A stretch of 38,465 nt of DNA from Bacteroidales bacterium (GTDB lineage: Bacteria; Bacteroidota; Bacteroidia; Bacteroidales; UBA932), in NCBI GenBank assembly GCA_017560825.1, contig JAFZED010000079.1:1-38465 (forward strand). The letters are read 5' to 3'. Below, one piece after another: positions 1 through 7,494 of this stretch (its first letter is position 1; each line of letters begins with the position of its first letter). The position numbers and the translations under genes are program-made. Below the pieces are notes generated by a model. That model was not told the DNA's origin. It worked only from the letters and a program-made list of their open reading frames with translations, and ran no database searches.

Positions 1-1434
1 GATACGGCTGTAATGGGAACAAGGTTTTCCTTGATGAGTGATCCCATAGAACTTACTCTTATGTCTGGTGGAACTGTGCTTTTTTATGTGTCTAAGGCCA
101 ATATCGCTAGAGATAGGGTGTTCGTGGATTATAAGAAATATATAGACTTATGTGGAGACATAGATAAAGAGTTAATAAAAGAATATCAAGACAGACTTAA
201 GGAATATACAGGAGCAAGAGATGATCGAAATAAGTTCTTTTATTCAGCTTCTTTAGATTTGTTAAAGAAAGGGATTGTTGTACATCATGGCTCTATGCCA
301 TTGAAGATGCGTTCAATAATTGAGGATTTTATAAATGCTGGTTTATGTAGAATATGTTTTGCTACCAGTACTATTGAGCAAGGGATTAATATGCCTTTCG
401 ATACCGTGTATATTACTAGATTTGAAAAAAGTAAACCTTTGGCTATTAAAAATCTTATAGGAAGAGCTGGACGGTCTACAGCTGCTAAGAAACTTGATGT
501 GGGTAGAGTCATTATTAATAGCAACAATGTTACAGATTTCCGAAAGATTGTTAACGAAGATTATAAGGTGCGTACTACATCATTGATTGAGGAACCTGTT
601 AAAGAATTGGGTTCCGATTTCGATGATTTTAGAGAGTCTATAATTAATGGAACTTTTGTTGAAGAATTTAATATGCCACAGAAGCAAGTTGATATTTTGA
701 GCGCTGAAGAACTACAAGGCAAAATATCAGAAATTCTACCTACGCTTATTAATAATGACAACTCGCTAAATGAGATTTATAAACTTTCAAAAGATAAATC
801 AGATTCTATATATCAATTGCTAATTGATATATATGAAAGGCATCTTAATAGAAATGTTGTAGATGCAGAAAGGGCAATTTTAATACATGCATTGCATATA
901 TTGTTTTATAGAATGTATTATAAAACCTTTAGTGCCATATGCAAAGTGCGTTATAAGAGATTGTGTAATTTCGAACAGATTAAAAAACTTCATTCTCTGG
1001 GTAGAGATTATAGTAGAGTCAAAGTGCAGTATTTACCAGCCTATAGCGATATACCAAATTCAAACTTGCAACGATTCCCTTTAGTTGAACTATCTAGATT
1101 TGCAAAGGATGTCGATTTTGATGTTGTTGTGTATGATACATATGACTATTTGGATAAATTAATAGGTTTTAAATTGTCAGATATTTACTATGCGGCTTTC
1201 AAAGTTAATTATGAAAAGACTGATGATGAGAGAGCTTTAGTATTTGCAAATCTAATTAAATATGGAACATCAGATGAGAAAGAAATTTATATGATTAGGT
1301 ATGGATTGACTCTGGATGATATTAATACTTTGGAGCCATTTATTGATAATATTGATGCTACAGGAATCACTGTTCTTCCGGAATTTTATAATCTCTCTGA
1401 AGATGTCAAAAAGCCTCTTGAGAGATTTGTGTAG
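1..1434 (+). CDS. SF2 DEAD/DEAH-box helicase, C-terminal part (5' end outside window)
   Basis: The reading frame is open to the first base, so the gene begins left of the window; the ATG at 13 is internal. What is visible is the second RecA-like domain and a long helical C-terminus. Helicase motifs are clear: HHGSM near residue 92, a TSTIEQGINMP stretch (motif V type) near 120, and LIGRAGR (motif VI) near 148. This order is that of Ski2/Hel308-like or HamB-like SF2 helicases, which move along nucleic acid using ATP. The Walker motifs must lie upstream. It sits in AT-rich DNA next to a tRNA-derived attachment site and other defence-like genes, so a role as the helicase of an antiviral system (for example Hachiman HamB) is possible but is inference. 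A plausible coding extension in another frame after the stop is treated as a finding. Confidence 0.85.
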   Translation, partial: DTAVMGTRFSLMSDPIELTLMSGGTVLFYVSKANIARDRVFVDYKKYIDLCGDIDKELIKEYQDRLKEYTGARDDRNKFFYSASLDLLKKGIVVHHGSMPLKMRSIIEDFINAGLCRICFATSTIEQGINMPFDTVYITRFEKSKPLAIKNLIGRAGRSTAAKKLDVGRVIINSNNVTDFRKIVNEDYKVRTTSLIEEPVKELGSDFDDFRESIINGTFVEEFNMPQKQVDILSAEELQGKISEILPTLINNDNSLNEIYKLSKDKSDSIYQLLIDIYERHLNRNVVDAERAILIHALHILFYRMYYKTFSAICKVRYKRLCNFEQIKKLHSLGRDYSRVKVQYLPAYSDIPNSNLQRFPLVELSRFAKDVDFDVVVYDTYDYLDKLIGFKLSDIYYAAFKVNYEKTDDERALVFANLIKYGTSDEKEIYMIRYGLTLDDINTLEPFIDNIDATGITVLPEFYNLSEDVKKPLERFV

Positions 1435-1733
1435 AGGTAAGTTTAATAGGTTAGGCAACTGCAATGAAAGATTCTTTGGAATTATCCTCAATATAATTAA
1501 CTCTGTAGACCCAACAGGAATTTACGTTCTTTAAAATAAAAGCTGGTTAGGTTTGATGCTAAAACTGTATTAAACTCTATCAAACTATAACTCAAAGCCG
1601 CTGAAAAACTAACCTTGATAATCGAACTCTAATAGACCCTAAAGGACTATAAAGTGGTAATCAAAAATAACTGTTTGCTAATCTGTTGTTCATTTTTGAG
1701 ACCTTATTTGAGAATCAATGCGTTATAAATCAT

Positions 1734-1761
1734 ACTATGCTCCCTGGGGGAGCACGAAAGG
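1734..1761 (+). repeat. Attachment-site-like copy of the tRNA-Lys 3' end (att A)
   Basis: Bases 1742-1761 are identical over 20 bases to 7772-7791, which cover the T-stem 3' strand, the acceptor 3' strand and the first bases after tRNA-Lys(CTT). The left flank (actat, R, ctccct) instead matches the other copy at 7495-7516. A mixed identity of this sort, tRNA-like core and right side with an element-like left side, is what an attR junction of a tyrosine-recombinase element looks like. No 5' tRNA half is present, so this is not a tRNA gene. Confidence 0.75.
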
Positions 1762-1789
1762 AGTTCAGAAATGAACTCCTTTTTCTTTT
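1757..1789 (+). terminator. Rho-independent terminator after att A
   Basis: An eight-base-pair perfect stem (1759-1766 with 1773-1780) around loop AGAAAT is followed by a run rich in T. It has the same position relative to the tRNA 3' end, and the same type of loop, as the hairpins at 7523-7549 and 7787-7815, though the stem sequence differs. Confidence 0.85.
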
Positions 1790-1844
1790 ATCAGCTCTTA
1801 AGCATCTGCAATGTATAGGGAAGTTTATTAGAATTCACAAAAAT

Positions 1845-1863
1845 GTTGGTAAATCGGTTGGTA
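1845..1863 (+). repeat. Arm-type-like repeat, left copy
   Basis: The 19-base sequence is TTGGTA repeated twice around AAWCGG, preceded by G. It differs at one base from the copy at 7446-7464 in the same orientation. The two copies lie inside the segment bounded by the tRNA-Lys 3' copies, about 90 and 30 bases from the cores. The segment GGTAAAA (1860-1866) is also repeated inverted at 1881-1887. Integrase arm-site function is inferred. Confidence 0.6.
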
Positions 1864-1915
1864 AAATAATTCTAAATTAGTTTTACCAGCATGTCTATTT
1901 AAGACATCCCTTATT

Positions 1916-1998
1916 CTAAGATATAATGTCCATGAAACCTCGATTTTGTGGACATTAATTGTTTATAATGTATGCGTTTTGCGATTTTGTGGACATTA
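1916..1998 (-). repeat. Orphan promoter-like repeat array
   Basis: Two identical 17-base direct repeats lie at 1941-1957 and 1982-1998, 41 bases apart. The nine bases 1923-1931 are the inverted complement of 1949-1957. Read on the minus strand, a TATCTTAG box (1916-1923, one base off TAnnTTTG) follows the repeats. The layout resembles the repeats and -7 box upstream of the DUF4143 ATPase gene at 5098-5183. Here only a three-codon frame (ATG TCT TAA) follows, so no gene is attached. Confidence 0.5.
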
Positions 1999-2221
1999 TA
2001 ACCAGATATGATGAGGGGTAGATTTCTGAGGCAATATTCATATCTGTGGGTAATGCAGCACAAACCACATAGAACGCCATAACCCTAACCTCCTCACCCA
2101 CCTCAAAAGACTCAACCGCACACCCGCAGTGTCACTATTCTGTATGCGATTCTGAAGATTTCTTTCTGGTAGAGGATCATAATATTCCGGAATATGTGAG
2201 TTGACATTATGTTAAATATTC

Positions 2222-2266
2222 TTTTGTTCACTATGAACATTATTCTATATCTTTGTGTTAAAGATA
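2222..2266 (+). promoter_or_regulatory. Promoter of the TIR gene with overlapping inverted repeats
   Basis: TTTTG at 2222-2226 and TATCTTTG at 2248-2255, 21 bases apart, match the Bacteroidota -33/-7 pattern. Between them is an inverted repeat GTTCA-CTA-TGAAC (2227-2239). A perfect 7-5-7 inverted repeat (2248-2266) covers the -7 box and the likely start of transcription. Both are possible operator sites; no regulator gene is adjacent. Confidence 0.6.
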
Positions 2267-2312
2267 TAATGTGACATTATAAGTTTACATTAAGTAGATA
2301 GAGATATTAAGC

Positions 2313-3734
2313 ATGACAGAAATTAAAATCACCCAATCAGAGATTGCTAGAATCAAAGATTTAAGATCTAATTATGATGCTTTGATTGCAGAGCCCAATA
2401 GCTATTCGGCTATTGAAGCGTATCACTTATGGTATGATGAATCAAGCGTTGTATTTAGTCGTTACTTCGATGATGGCAATAAGGAATACAGCAGCTTTAC
2501 TAATGTAGATAATAATGGTAACGGGTATGTGTTGAGGGGAAATTATCAAAAGATTCGCAAGGATTTCTGTGTGTTGGTAGATAAATTAGAGCGAGGCGCT
2601 TTCGGTGTTGATAAGCCTACTATAGTTGAATGTGCACCAAACATAATGGTATCTTCTAAGAAAAGAATTTTTATTAGTCATGCGTCAAAAGACAAAGAGT
2701 TGATTGGCAAATTTGTGGATTCAATTTTTCTGTTGGGAATGGGGGTTGACTCTGAAATTATTGCATATACCTCTCGTGAAGATACTGGTGTTCCACCAGG
2801 TGAAAGCATCCCTGAATTTATTCAAAGTAATATTGCGTGTGCTGATATTGTCTTATTAATGATTTCTGACAACTATAAAGATAGTGAAGTATGCCTAAAT
2901 GAAATGGGGGCAGCTTGGGCATTGAATAAATATATTATCCAAATCCTACTACCTAATACGTCATTTGACAAATTGGGTTGGTTGTGTTCATTGGATAAGG
3001 CTATCAAAATAATTAATCCAGAATCTATTGATATACTATGTGAGGTGATTACTGACAGATTAGACATCGGTATCAAGCCAACTGTATGGAACAGGAATAA
3101 AAACGCATTTACATCGTACTGTGCAACATTAATATCTGCAATTTTGCCAGCAATTATAGAACCAGAGGTTGTTGATGCTGAGGAAACTGATGAAGACGAG
3201 TTTGGATTTATGGATTATAAGGAACAGCTTGAATCAGAAGTAGAAAAAACTAATAAGGTATGTTTAATTATTACAGAGGCGCAACAAGAATGTACCTTAG
3301 GGATAGAAGCTAACGCCGCTAAATTAAATGGCCTTAATCCTCAATGCCCCAATATTGCACAGGTGAAGGGTGTTATGGTGGCAACTGCTAAAGTAATGGA
3401 TAAATTATCTGATGTTCAAGAAAACAATACCGATTTGTTAAAGCAACATTTCTTCCGTATGGTTGATATTGCCCTTAAAATGAGGTCTGTTTCAACTCCT
3501 AATACGGAGGAAGAGGTGATAACAGAGTTTGATTCTGTGCGACAATTACTTACGGCAATTCATGGGGCCAAGTTGGGGCTTGGTTCATTTAAAGCCGCTG
3601 TGGATGAGTTGCCTAAGGCTGAGAGTACAATTATTAAGGCTCGCAAACGATTGTCAAGCAGCCTCAATGATTTGTTGATTGTGTTAGATGAGTGTTTGGC
3701 AAAAGGTCAAGAACTTATCCATGTTGTATTGTAA
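2313..3734 (+). CDS. TIR-domain protein, probable defence NADase
   Basis: This 473-residue protein has a TIR domain at about residues 117-245. It opens with RIFISHASKDKEL, has the PPGESIPEFIQSNI helix, and ends its core with SDNYKDSEVCLNEMGAAW. Glu187 in that last motif occupies the place of the catalytic Glu of NAD-cleaving bacterial TIR domains. The first 110 residues form an unrecognised domain. After an acidic linker (about 288-300) comes a helical C-terminal region of about 170 residues. There is no signal peptide or membrane segment. Family knowledge says such TIR proteins degrade NAD or make nucleotide signals when phage is sensed; here that is inference. The gene has its own promoter and stands alone, convergent with the ATPase gene 57 bases away. 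No adjacent ThsA-like gene is seen. Confidence 0.85.
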   Translation: MTEIKITQSEIARIKDLRSNYDALIAEPNSYSAIEAYHLWYDESSVVFSRYFDDGNKEYSSFTNVDNNGNGYVLRGNYQKIRKDFCVLVDKLERGAFGVDKPTIVECAPNIMVSSKKRIFISHASKDKELIGKFVDSIFLLGMGVDSEIIAYTSREDTGVPPGESIPEFIQSNIACADIVLLMISDNYKDSEVCLNEMGAAWALNKYIIQILLPNTSFDKLGWLCSLDKAIKIINPESIDILCEVITDRLDIGIKPTVWNRNKNAFTSYCATLISAILPAIIEPEVVDAEETDEDEFGFMDYKEQLESEVEKTNKVCLIITEAQQECTLGIEANAAKLNGLNPQCPNIAQVKGVMVATAKVMDKLSDVQENNTDLLKQHFFRMVDIALKMRSVSTPNTEEEVITEFDSVRQLLTAIHGAKLGLGSFKAAVDELPKAESTIIKARKRLSSSLNDLLIVLDECLAKGQELIHVVL

Positions 3735-3791
3735 TTAATGACGCTTAATTATAGAGTCCCTATCAATATGTAGCTGTAATTATAAGAACTT

Positions 3792-5084
3792 TTACTGCTT
3801 CAAACATCCGATAGGAACCACATAAATTCCGTCCTCAGTACGTCTATATGCATACTCTCCAGTTGCAGTCAAAATCATCTTGAATGCTGGACTTTTCATT
3901 CGAGTTGTGTCAATCTGCTCTTCCAATGCGTTGAGGGTTGTTGCCCCGTCCTTAATCAATGAGTCGCCGCCTAACTTGATTTCAATCAGACCATATTGAC
4001 CATTTCGAAGATGTACTACAGCATCGCACTCTAAGCCGCTCTTATCACGATAGTGATATACTTTTCCATTAAGAGCTTCTGCGAAGACGCGTAAGTCTCT
4101 TACGCACATTGCTTCAAAGAAGAATCCCATTGAATTAAGATCATTCATCAAATCAGTCGGGCCCAAACCTAGTGCAGCGGTTGCAATCGAAGGATCAACG
4201 AAGTAGCGTGTATCAGTAGTGCGTATAGCAGTCTTTGAACGAAGATTAGGGTTCCAAGCAGGCATATCCTCAACGACAAAGATCTTCCTCAACGCGTCAA
4301 GGTATGAACTTATTGTGTCTTCGTCCAATGTCGTAGTGTCGTTATTTTTAAGATCTTCCTTTAGCGTGGCAATAGATGCTTGTGTGCCTTGATGGCGGGC
4401 ATATGCTCGCATAAGACGTTGAACCCTTTCTGAAGCTCTCTTGACTCCATCCACGTTGGTGACGTCTTCCTTTGTAACGGCGTCGTAATAGTCAAATGCC
4501 TGTTCCAATGCAGCTTCTTCTGGCAAACCAACAGCAATTGGCCAACCTCCACGGCATATTAGGAATGCTATATCAGAAAGTTTGAGGTCATTCTTTTGTA
4601 GAATTTTGTCTGGAGCCAGGAATAGTTCACCAAGGCTTACCGTTCCGTTTGACTCTCCTGATTCAAACAATGTCATAGGGCGCATGGTAAGCCAAGCGAA
4701 GCGACCTGTGCCAGAGTGTTCTCTTTCTTTTTCTGCATCTTTATCAGGTACTGCTGAACCTGTGAGGATGAATTGTCCCATAGCATGACGATGGTCAACA
4801 GTATATCGTACTGCATCCCATAACTTAGGAACAGTTTGCCACTCGTCGATGAGCATAGGTGTTTCTCCGGCAAGTGCAGCATCGGAATCTATTTCCAAAA
4901 GACTCTTAAAATGATCCTTGATATCTGGTTTAGCTAACATTATCTTGCTAGCTGCTATTTCTTCCGCAGTAGTAGTCTTTCCACACCACTTTGGACCTTC
5001 AATAAGGACGGCTCCTTTGGCCTGGAGTTTTTTCTCCAACAAGCTGTCCAGAATTCTGCGTTTGTAATTCTTCATTTCTCTCAT
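3792..5084 (-). CDS. AAA ATPase with DUF4143 nuclease-like C-terminus
   Basis: This 430-residue protein begins with an AAA_14-type ATPase domain: Walker A GPKWCGKTT at about residues 30-38, Walker B PMLIDEWQ at about 76-83, and a sensor-like FILTGSA near 105. The C-terminal half is DUF4143, with CDAVVHLRNGQYGLIEIKLG near 360, a D...ExK arrangement as in PD-(D/E)XK nuclease folds. This is a very common Bacteroidota family, often highly duplicated, whose biological role is not settled. The ATG at 5084 is used; a second ATG three codons later is possible. The gene runs opposite to both flanking genes. Its upstream region contains three 23-base-period repeats that overlap the expected -33 position, so expression is likely controlled at those sites. 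Confidence 0.88.
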   Translation of the reverse strand: MREMKNYKRRILDSLLEKKLQAKGAVLIEGPKWCGKTTTAEEIAASKIMLAKPDIKDHFKSLLEIDSDAALAGETPMLIDEWQTVPKLWDAVRYTVDHRHAMGQFILTGSAVPDKDAEKEREHSGTGRFAWLTMRPMTLFESGESNGTVSLGELFLAPDKILQKNDLKLSDIAFLICRGGWPIAVGLPEEAALEQAFDYYDAVTKEDVTNVDGVKRASERVQRLMRAYARHQGTQASIATLKEDLKNNDTTTLDEDTISSYLDALRKIFVVEDMPAWNPNLRSKTAIRTTDTRYFVDPSIATAALGLGPTDLMNDLNSMGFFFEAMCVRDLRVFAEALNGKVYHYRDKSGLECDAVVHLRNGQYGLIEIKLGGDSLIKDGATTLNALEEQIDTTRMKSPAFKMILTATGEYAYRRTEDGIYVVPIGCLKQ

Positions 5085-5097
5085 ATCTTAATGAGCA

Positions 5098-5105
5098 CAA
5101 AATTA
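5098..5105 (-). promoter_or_regulatory. -7 box of the DUF4143 ATPase gene
   Basis: On the minus strand this reads TAATTTTG, a TAnnTTTG box, 13 bases before the ATG. The -33 element would fall at about 5124-5127, inside the first repeat of the array at 5121-5183, where no TTG is present. The promoter may therefore need an activator, or be blocked by a protein bound to the repeats. Confidence 0.45.
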
Positions 5106-5120
5106 ATTAATTATTTCAAT

Positions 5121-5183
5121 TTTCGGTAATTCGGCATTAAATTTTTCGGTAATTTGGCATCTGTTTGTTCGGTGTTTTGTCTT
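5121..5183 (-). repeat. Three iteron-like repeats, 23-base period
   Basis: Copy 1 (5121-5137) and copy 2 (5144-5160) share 16 of 17 bases (TTTCGGTAATTYGGCAT on the plus strand). A third, degenerate copy at 5167-5183 shares 12 of 17 with copy 2, exactly one period further on. Twenty-three bases is close to two helical turns, so the copies would face the same side of DNA. They lie in the divergent promoter region between the ATPase and PIN genes. Confidence 0.7.
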
Positions 5184-5237
5184 TGTCTTATGTGCTTAAG
5201 TATAGACATCGAGATATACTTTATTGAATAAAATAAC

Positions 5238-5245
5238 TATCTTTG
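5238..5245 (+). promoter_or_regulatory. -7 box of the PIN-domain gene
   Basis: TATCTTTG matches TAnnTTTG and lies 21 bases before the ATG at 5267. No good TTG occurs at the normal -33 distance, so this is a partial match. Confidence 0.45.
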
Positions 5246-5266
5246 ATGAGCATAGAACATTAAGGT

Positions 5267-7381
5267 ATGAATAAATGTAACTTTACGCTCATTACTGCTA
5301 TTTATGATCAGCAGACGGCAAACTTATATAGTGAAATATATTTCCCTATTATCTCTTATGAGATATCGAGATTGTTCCATGAGTCATCGTCTTGTCAAAA
5401 GTACTACGATATAACAGCCTTGAAAGATTCTATTCAGGATAGTTTCGGTGTGTCGATTCCCCTAATCGTGTTGAAAAGAGCTGTAAAGACATTATCGGAA
5501 AATAGAAAGACTGGGCTGAAGATTTCATTATATGAAACAGGTGAGAAATTTTTAATTGAACAACCGTGGGATGAGTCAATAGGGGTTTCTATAGATCAAA
5601 AATTTGAAGAATTGAACCTTAAGTTGGGTAAACTTGAGGAAAAGTTCTGTGCATATTTAGAAGAAAACGGTATCCCATCTCAATTGTCTTTTGCTCAATT
5701 CTTCGAGGATCATAAAGAGGATATAATAGCATTGTTGAATGCGAATGATACAAGTACGAAGATTGACGGTGAATATGTACATTATGTAACATTCCTTCAA
5801 GATATAAGGAAAAGTGATCCTAAGTTATATGCAACTGCAAATGAGGTGTTTTGGGGAACTGTCATATCAGGTTTTCTGCAAAGAGAAAAAGTGGAGTTTG
5901 ATGTAAAGGTGAGTGAGTCGGTAAGGTATTATTTGGATACTTCCCTAGTGATGTCTCTTTTAGACCTGGATACCACTGAGAATCATCAATATGCGGTTGA
6001 ACTTTGTGAAATAATTAATAAGTCTGGATGTCAAGCATGGGTTCATCCTATAACGATAAAAGAGATTGATGGAATTTTACAAAAGGTTGAACAATATGGC
6101 CCAGCAAGTGCGATGCATATTAGTGCAGCGGTTGAAAGGCGTGATCTTACTCCATCAAAAATTACAAATATTCGAGCTTCTCTAGAGGGGTTAATAAAAA
6201 AGGCGGGAATAAATGTTCTTAATTTATCTCCGAACAAGGTCCGTGAAATAATATCAGACTATAAAGACAAAGGTTCTGTCAAAGCTCTAGGAGAAGCTAG
6301 GCGCGGGCATAATAAAGAATCTATTGCTGATATTCATGATGTGTTTATGTATGACTATATTTCTAACAATAGAAGGTATACTAGTACATTTATGGAGAAA
6401 AATGATCTATATTTTGTGACTCTTAATAAAGATCTGATCAGATATTTCAGGGAGCAACAGGCTCAAGGTACTTCTCCTATAATGTTGCATCCATCAAGAG
6501 TGATTGTGGATTTGTGGATGCATAATGCTGAAGGCCTATCTGTTAAAGGAGATGGTTTAAGTGAAGTGATGTCAAGATGTATAGCTCTTAATAAGACAGA
6601 TGCGAGGAAACGTATAACAGATTTTGTGAAAAAATTTAATGATTCTGAGCAGGCTTTTACTGAGGAGGTTGTGCAAAAGGTATATTCTGCTTTAGTAAAT
6701 AGGTCTTCTGCTGTGGTTAATTCTATCGATGATCTTATGGAGTCTGAAACGGAGTCGAAGGATGAATTAAGACTTAAAATAGCTACTGTTGTGGATCACG
6801 CCGTTAAATGGGAAGAAAGTAGACGGCAAATGATTCAAGACTCTAAAGATAATTATGAAAGACAGACATTAGAGCAACAAGAGACAATTGCTCAGCGTGA
6901 TGAGAGGATTAAAATACTAGAAGAAAGTATTAAGATAAAGAATGAAATAGAGGACTTAGATGAACAAATAATTGATAAAACTAATGAATTGGAAGAACTG
7001 GAAAGAAATAGGGATTCATCTATTTCGATGTTCCGACCTTATTCCTTCTTTATAGTTGGATGTATTGCTGCTCTTGCTACTTTGGCAATAATAATTCATT
7101 TGGCTTTTGAACTTAAAACAATAGGAGGCTTTGGACCTTTAATCAAGGAACAGAGGTTGGAAATAATTATTATGCTTGTGACGCTTCTGCCACATTTAAC
7201 AGCTTTGGGAAGTCGGAACTCGTATATTCTTAATATTTGCAAAATGAGACAGGAGCATTTAGCAAATAGTAGAAAAGAATGGGAAAAGCAGCATCCTAGA
7301 TATGATGAAGTTAGTAGACAATTAACAGAGTTGAAGAAATCTAGGATTGAACTCAAGGCTAAAAGGAAGAATTTATTATAA
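5267..7381 (+). CDS. Membrane-anchored PIN-domain protein with coiled coils
   Basis: The product has 704 residues. Residues 1-160 are a helical N-terminal region that may include a winged-helix-like fold. A PIN-type nuclease domain spans about 218-415, with the acidic residues expected of the family: Asp224 in YYLDTS, Glu266 in ITIKEID, Asp355 and Asp358 in ADIHD, and Asp389 in FVTLNKD. A coiled coil (about 515-583) leads to two hydrophobic helices (about 592-614 and 631-649), then a second charged helix to the end. PIN domains are metal-dependent RNases. The hairpin of two membrane helices would hold the nuclease at the inner membrane. I know of no named family with this full architecture. 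It lies just inside the right attachment-like site and is a candidate defence effector by context. Confidence 0.75.
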   Translation: MNKCNFTLITAIYDQQTANLYSEIYFPIISYEISRLFHESSSCQKYYDITALKDSIQDSFGVSIPLIVLKRAVKTLSENRKTGLKISLYETGEKFLIEQPWDESIGVSIDQKFEELNLKLGKLEEKFCAYLEENGIPSQLSFAQFFEDHKEDIIALLNANDTSTKIDGEYVHYVTFLQDIRKSDPKLYATANEVFWGTVISGFLQREKVEFDVKVSESVRYYLDTSLVMSLLDLDTTENHQYAVELCEIINKSGCQAWVHPITIKEIDGILQKVEQYGPASAMHISAAVERRDLTPSKITNIRASLEGLIKKAGINVLNLSPNKVREIISDYKDKGSVKALGEARRGHNKESIADIHDVFMYDYISNNRRYTSTFMEKNDLYFVTLNKDLIRYFREQQAQGTSPIMLHPSRVIVDLWMHNAEGLSVKGDGLSEVMSRCIALNKTDARKRITDFVKKFNDSEQAFTEEVVQKVYSALVNRSSAVVNSIDDLMESETESKDELRLKIATVVDHAVKWEESRRQMIQDSKDNYERQTLEQQETIAQRDERIKILEESIKIKNEIEDLDEQIIDKTNELEELERNRDSSISMFRPYSFFIVGCIAALATLAIIIHLAFELKTIGGFGPLIKEQRLEIIIMLVTLLPHLTALGSRNSYILNICKMRQEHLANSRKEWEKQHPRYDEVSRQLTELKKSRIELKAKRKNLL

Positions 7382-7445
7382 AATACAACCTGATACTACA
7401 CTACAATAAAGAAAATTTAACTTTTTTACACTTTTTTGAATTTAA

Positions 7446-7464
7446 GTTGGTAAAACGGTTGGTA
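7446..7464 (+). repeat. Arm-type-like repeat, right copy
   Basis: GTTGGTAAAACGGTTGGTA has one base difference from 1845-1863 and the same orientation. It lies 31 bases before the right attachment-like core. The pair marks the two ends of the 5.8 kb segment. Confidence 0.6.
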
Positions 7465-7494
7465 GTCTTTATAACTCATTGATACTCAACCTTT

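Larger units (their letters stand above)
1435..2312. other. Long intergenic region with attachment site, terminator, repeats and the TIR promoter
   Basis: This 878-base stretch has no convincing gene. From left to right it holds about 300 bases of AT-rich DNA, a copy of the tRNA-Lys 3' end with a terminator hairpin (1734-1789), a paired TTGGTA repeat (1845-1863), an inverted repeat at 1891-1907, two 17-base direct repeats (1941-1957 and 1982-1998), a GC-richer patch at about 2040-2160 with a start-less minus-strand open frame, a 14-base palindrome (2182-2195), and the promoter of the TIR gene. Confidence 0.7.

Noticed and set aside
1742-1755. A second tRNA gene at att A or att B
   Set aside because: Only the T-stem and acceptor 3' strands are present, with no D arm, anticodon arm or acceptor 5' strand.
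1686-1880. 64-codon plus-strand frame over att A
   Set aside because: It runs through the tRNA-derived core and terminator hairpin and has no protein-like features.
1941-1998. CRISPR array from the direct repeats
   Set aside because: Only two 17-base copies, no regular spacers, no cas genes; the layout fits a control region better. The same holds for the 23-base-period repeats at 5121-5183.
2313-7381. Thoeris system made of the TIR and membrane proteins
   Set aside because: The membrane protein carries a PIN domain rather than a ThsA-type NAD- or ligand-binding domain, and the genes are separated by an oppositely oriented gene with its own promoter.
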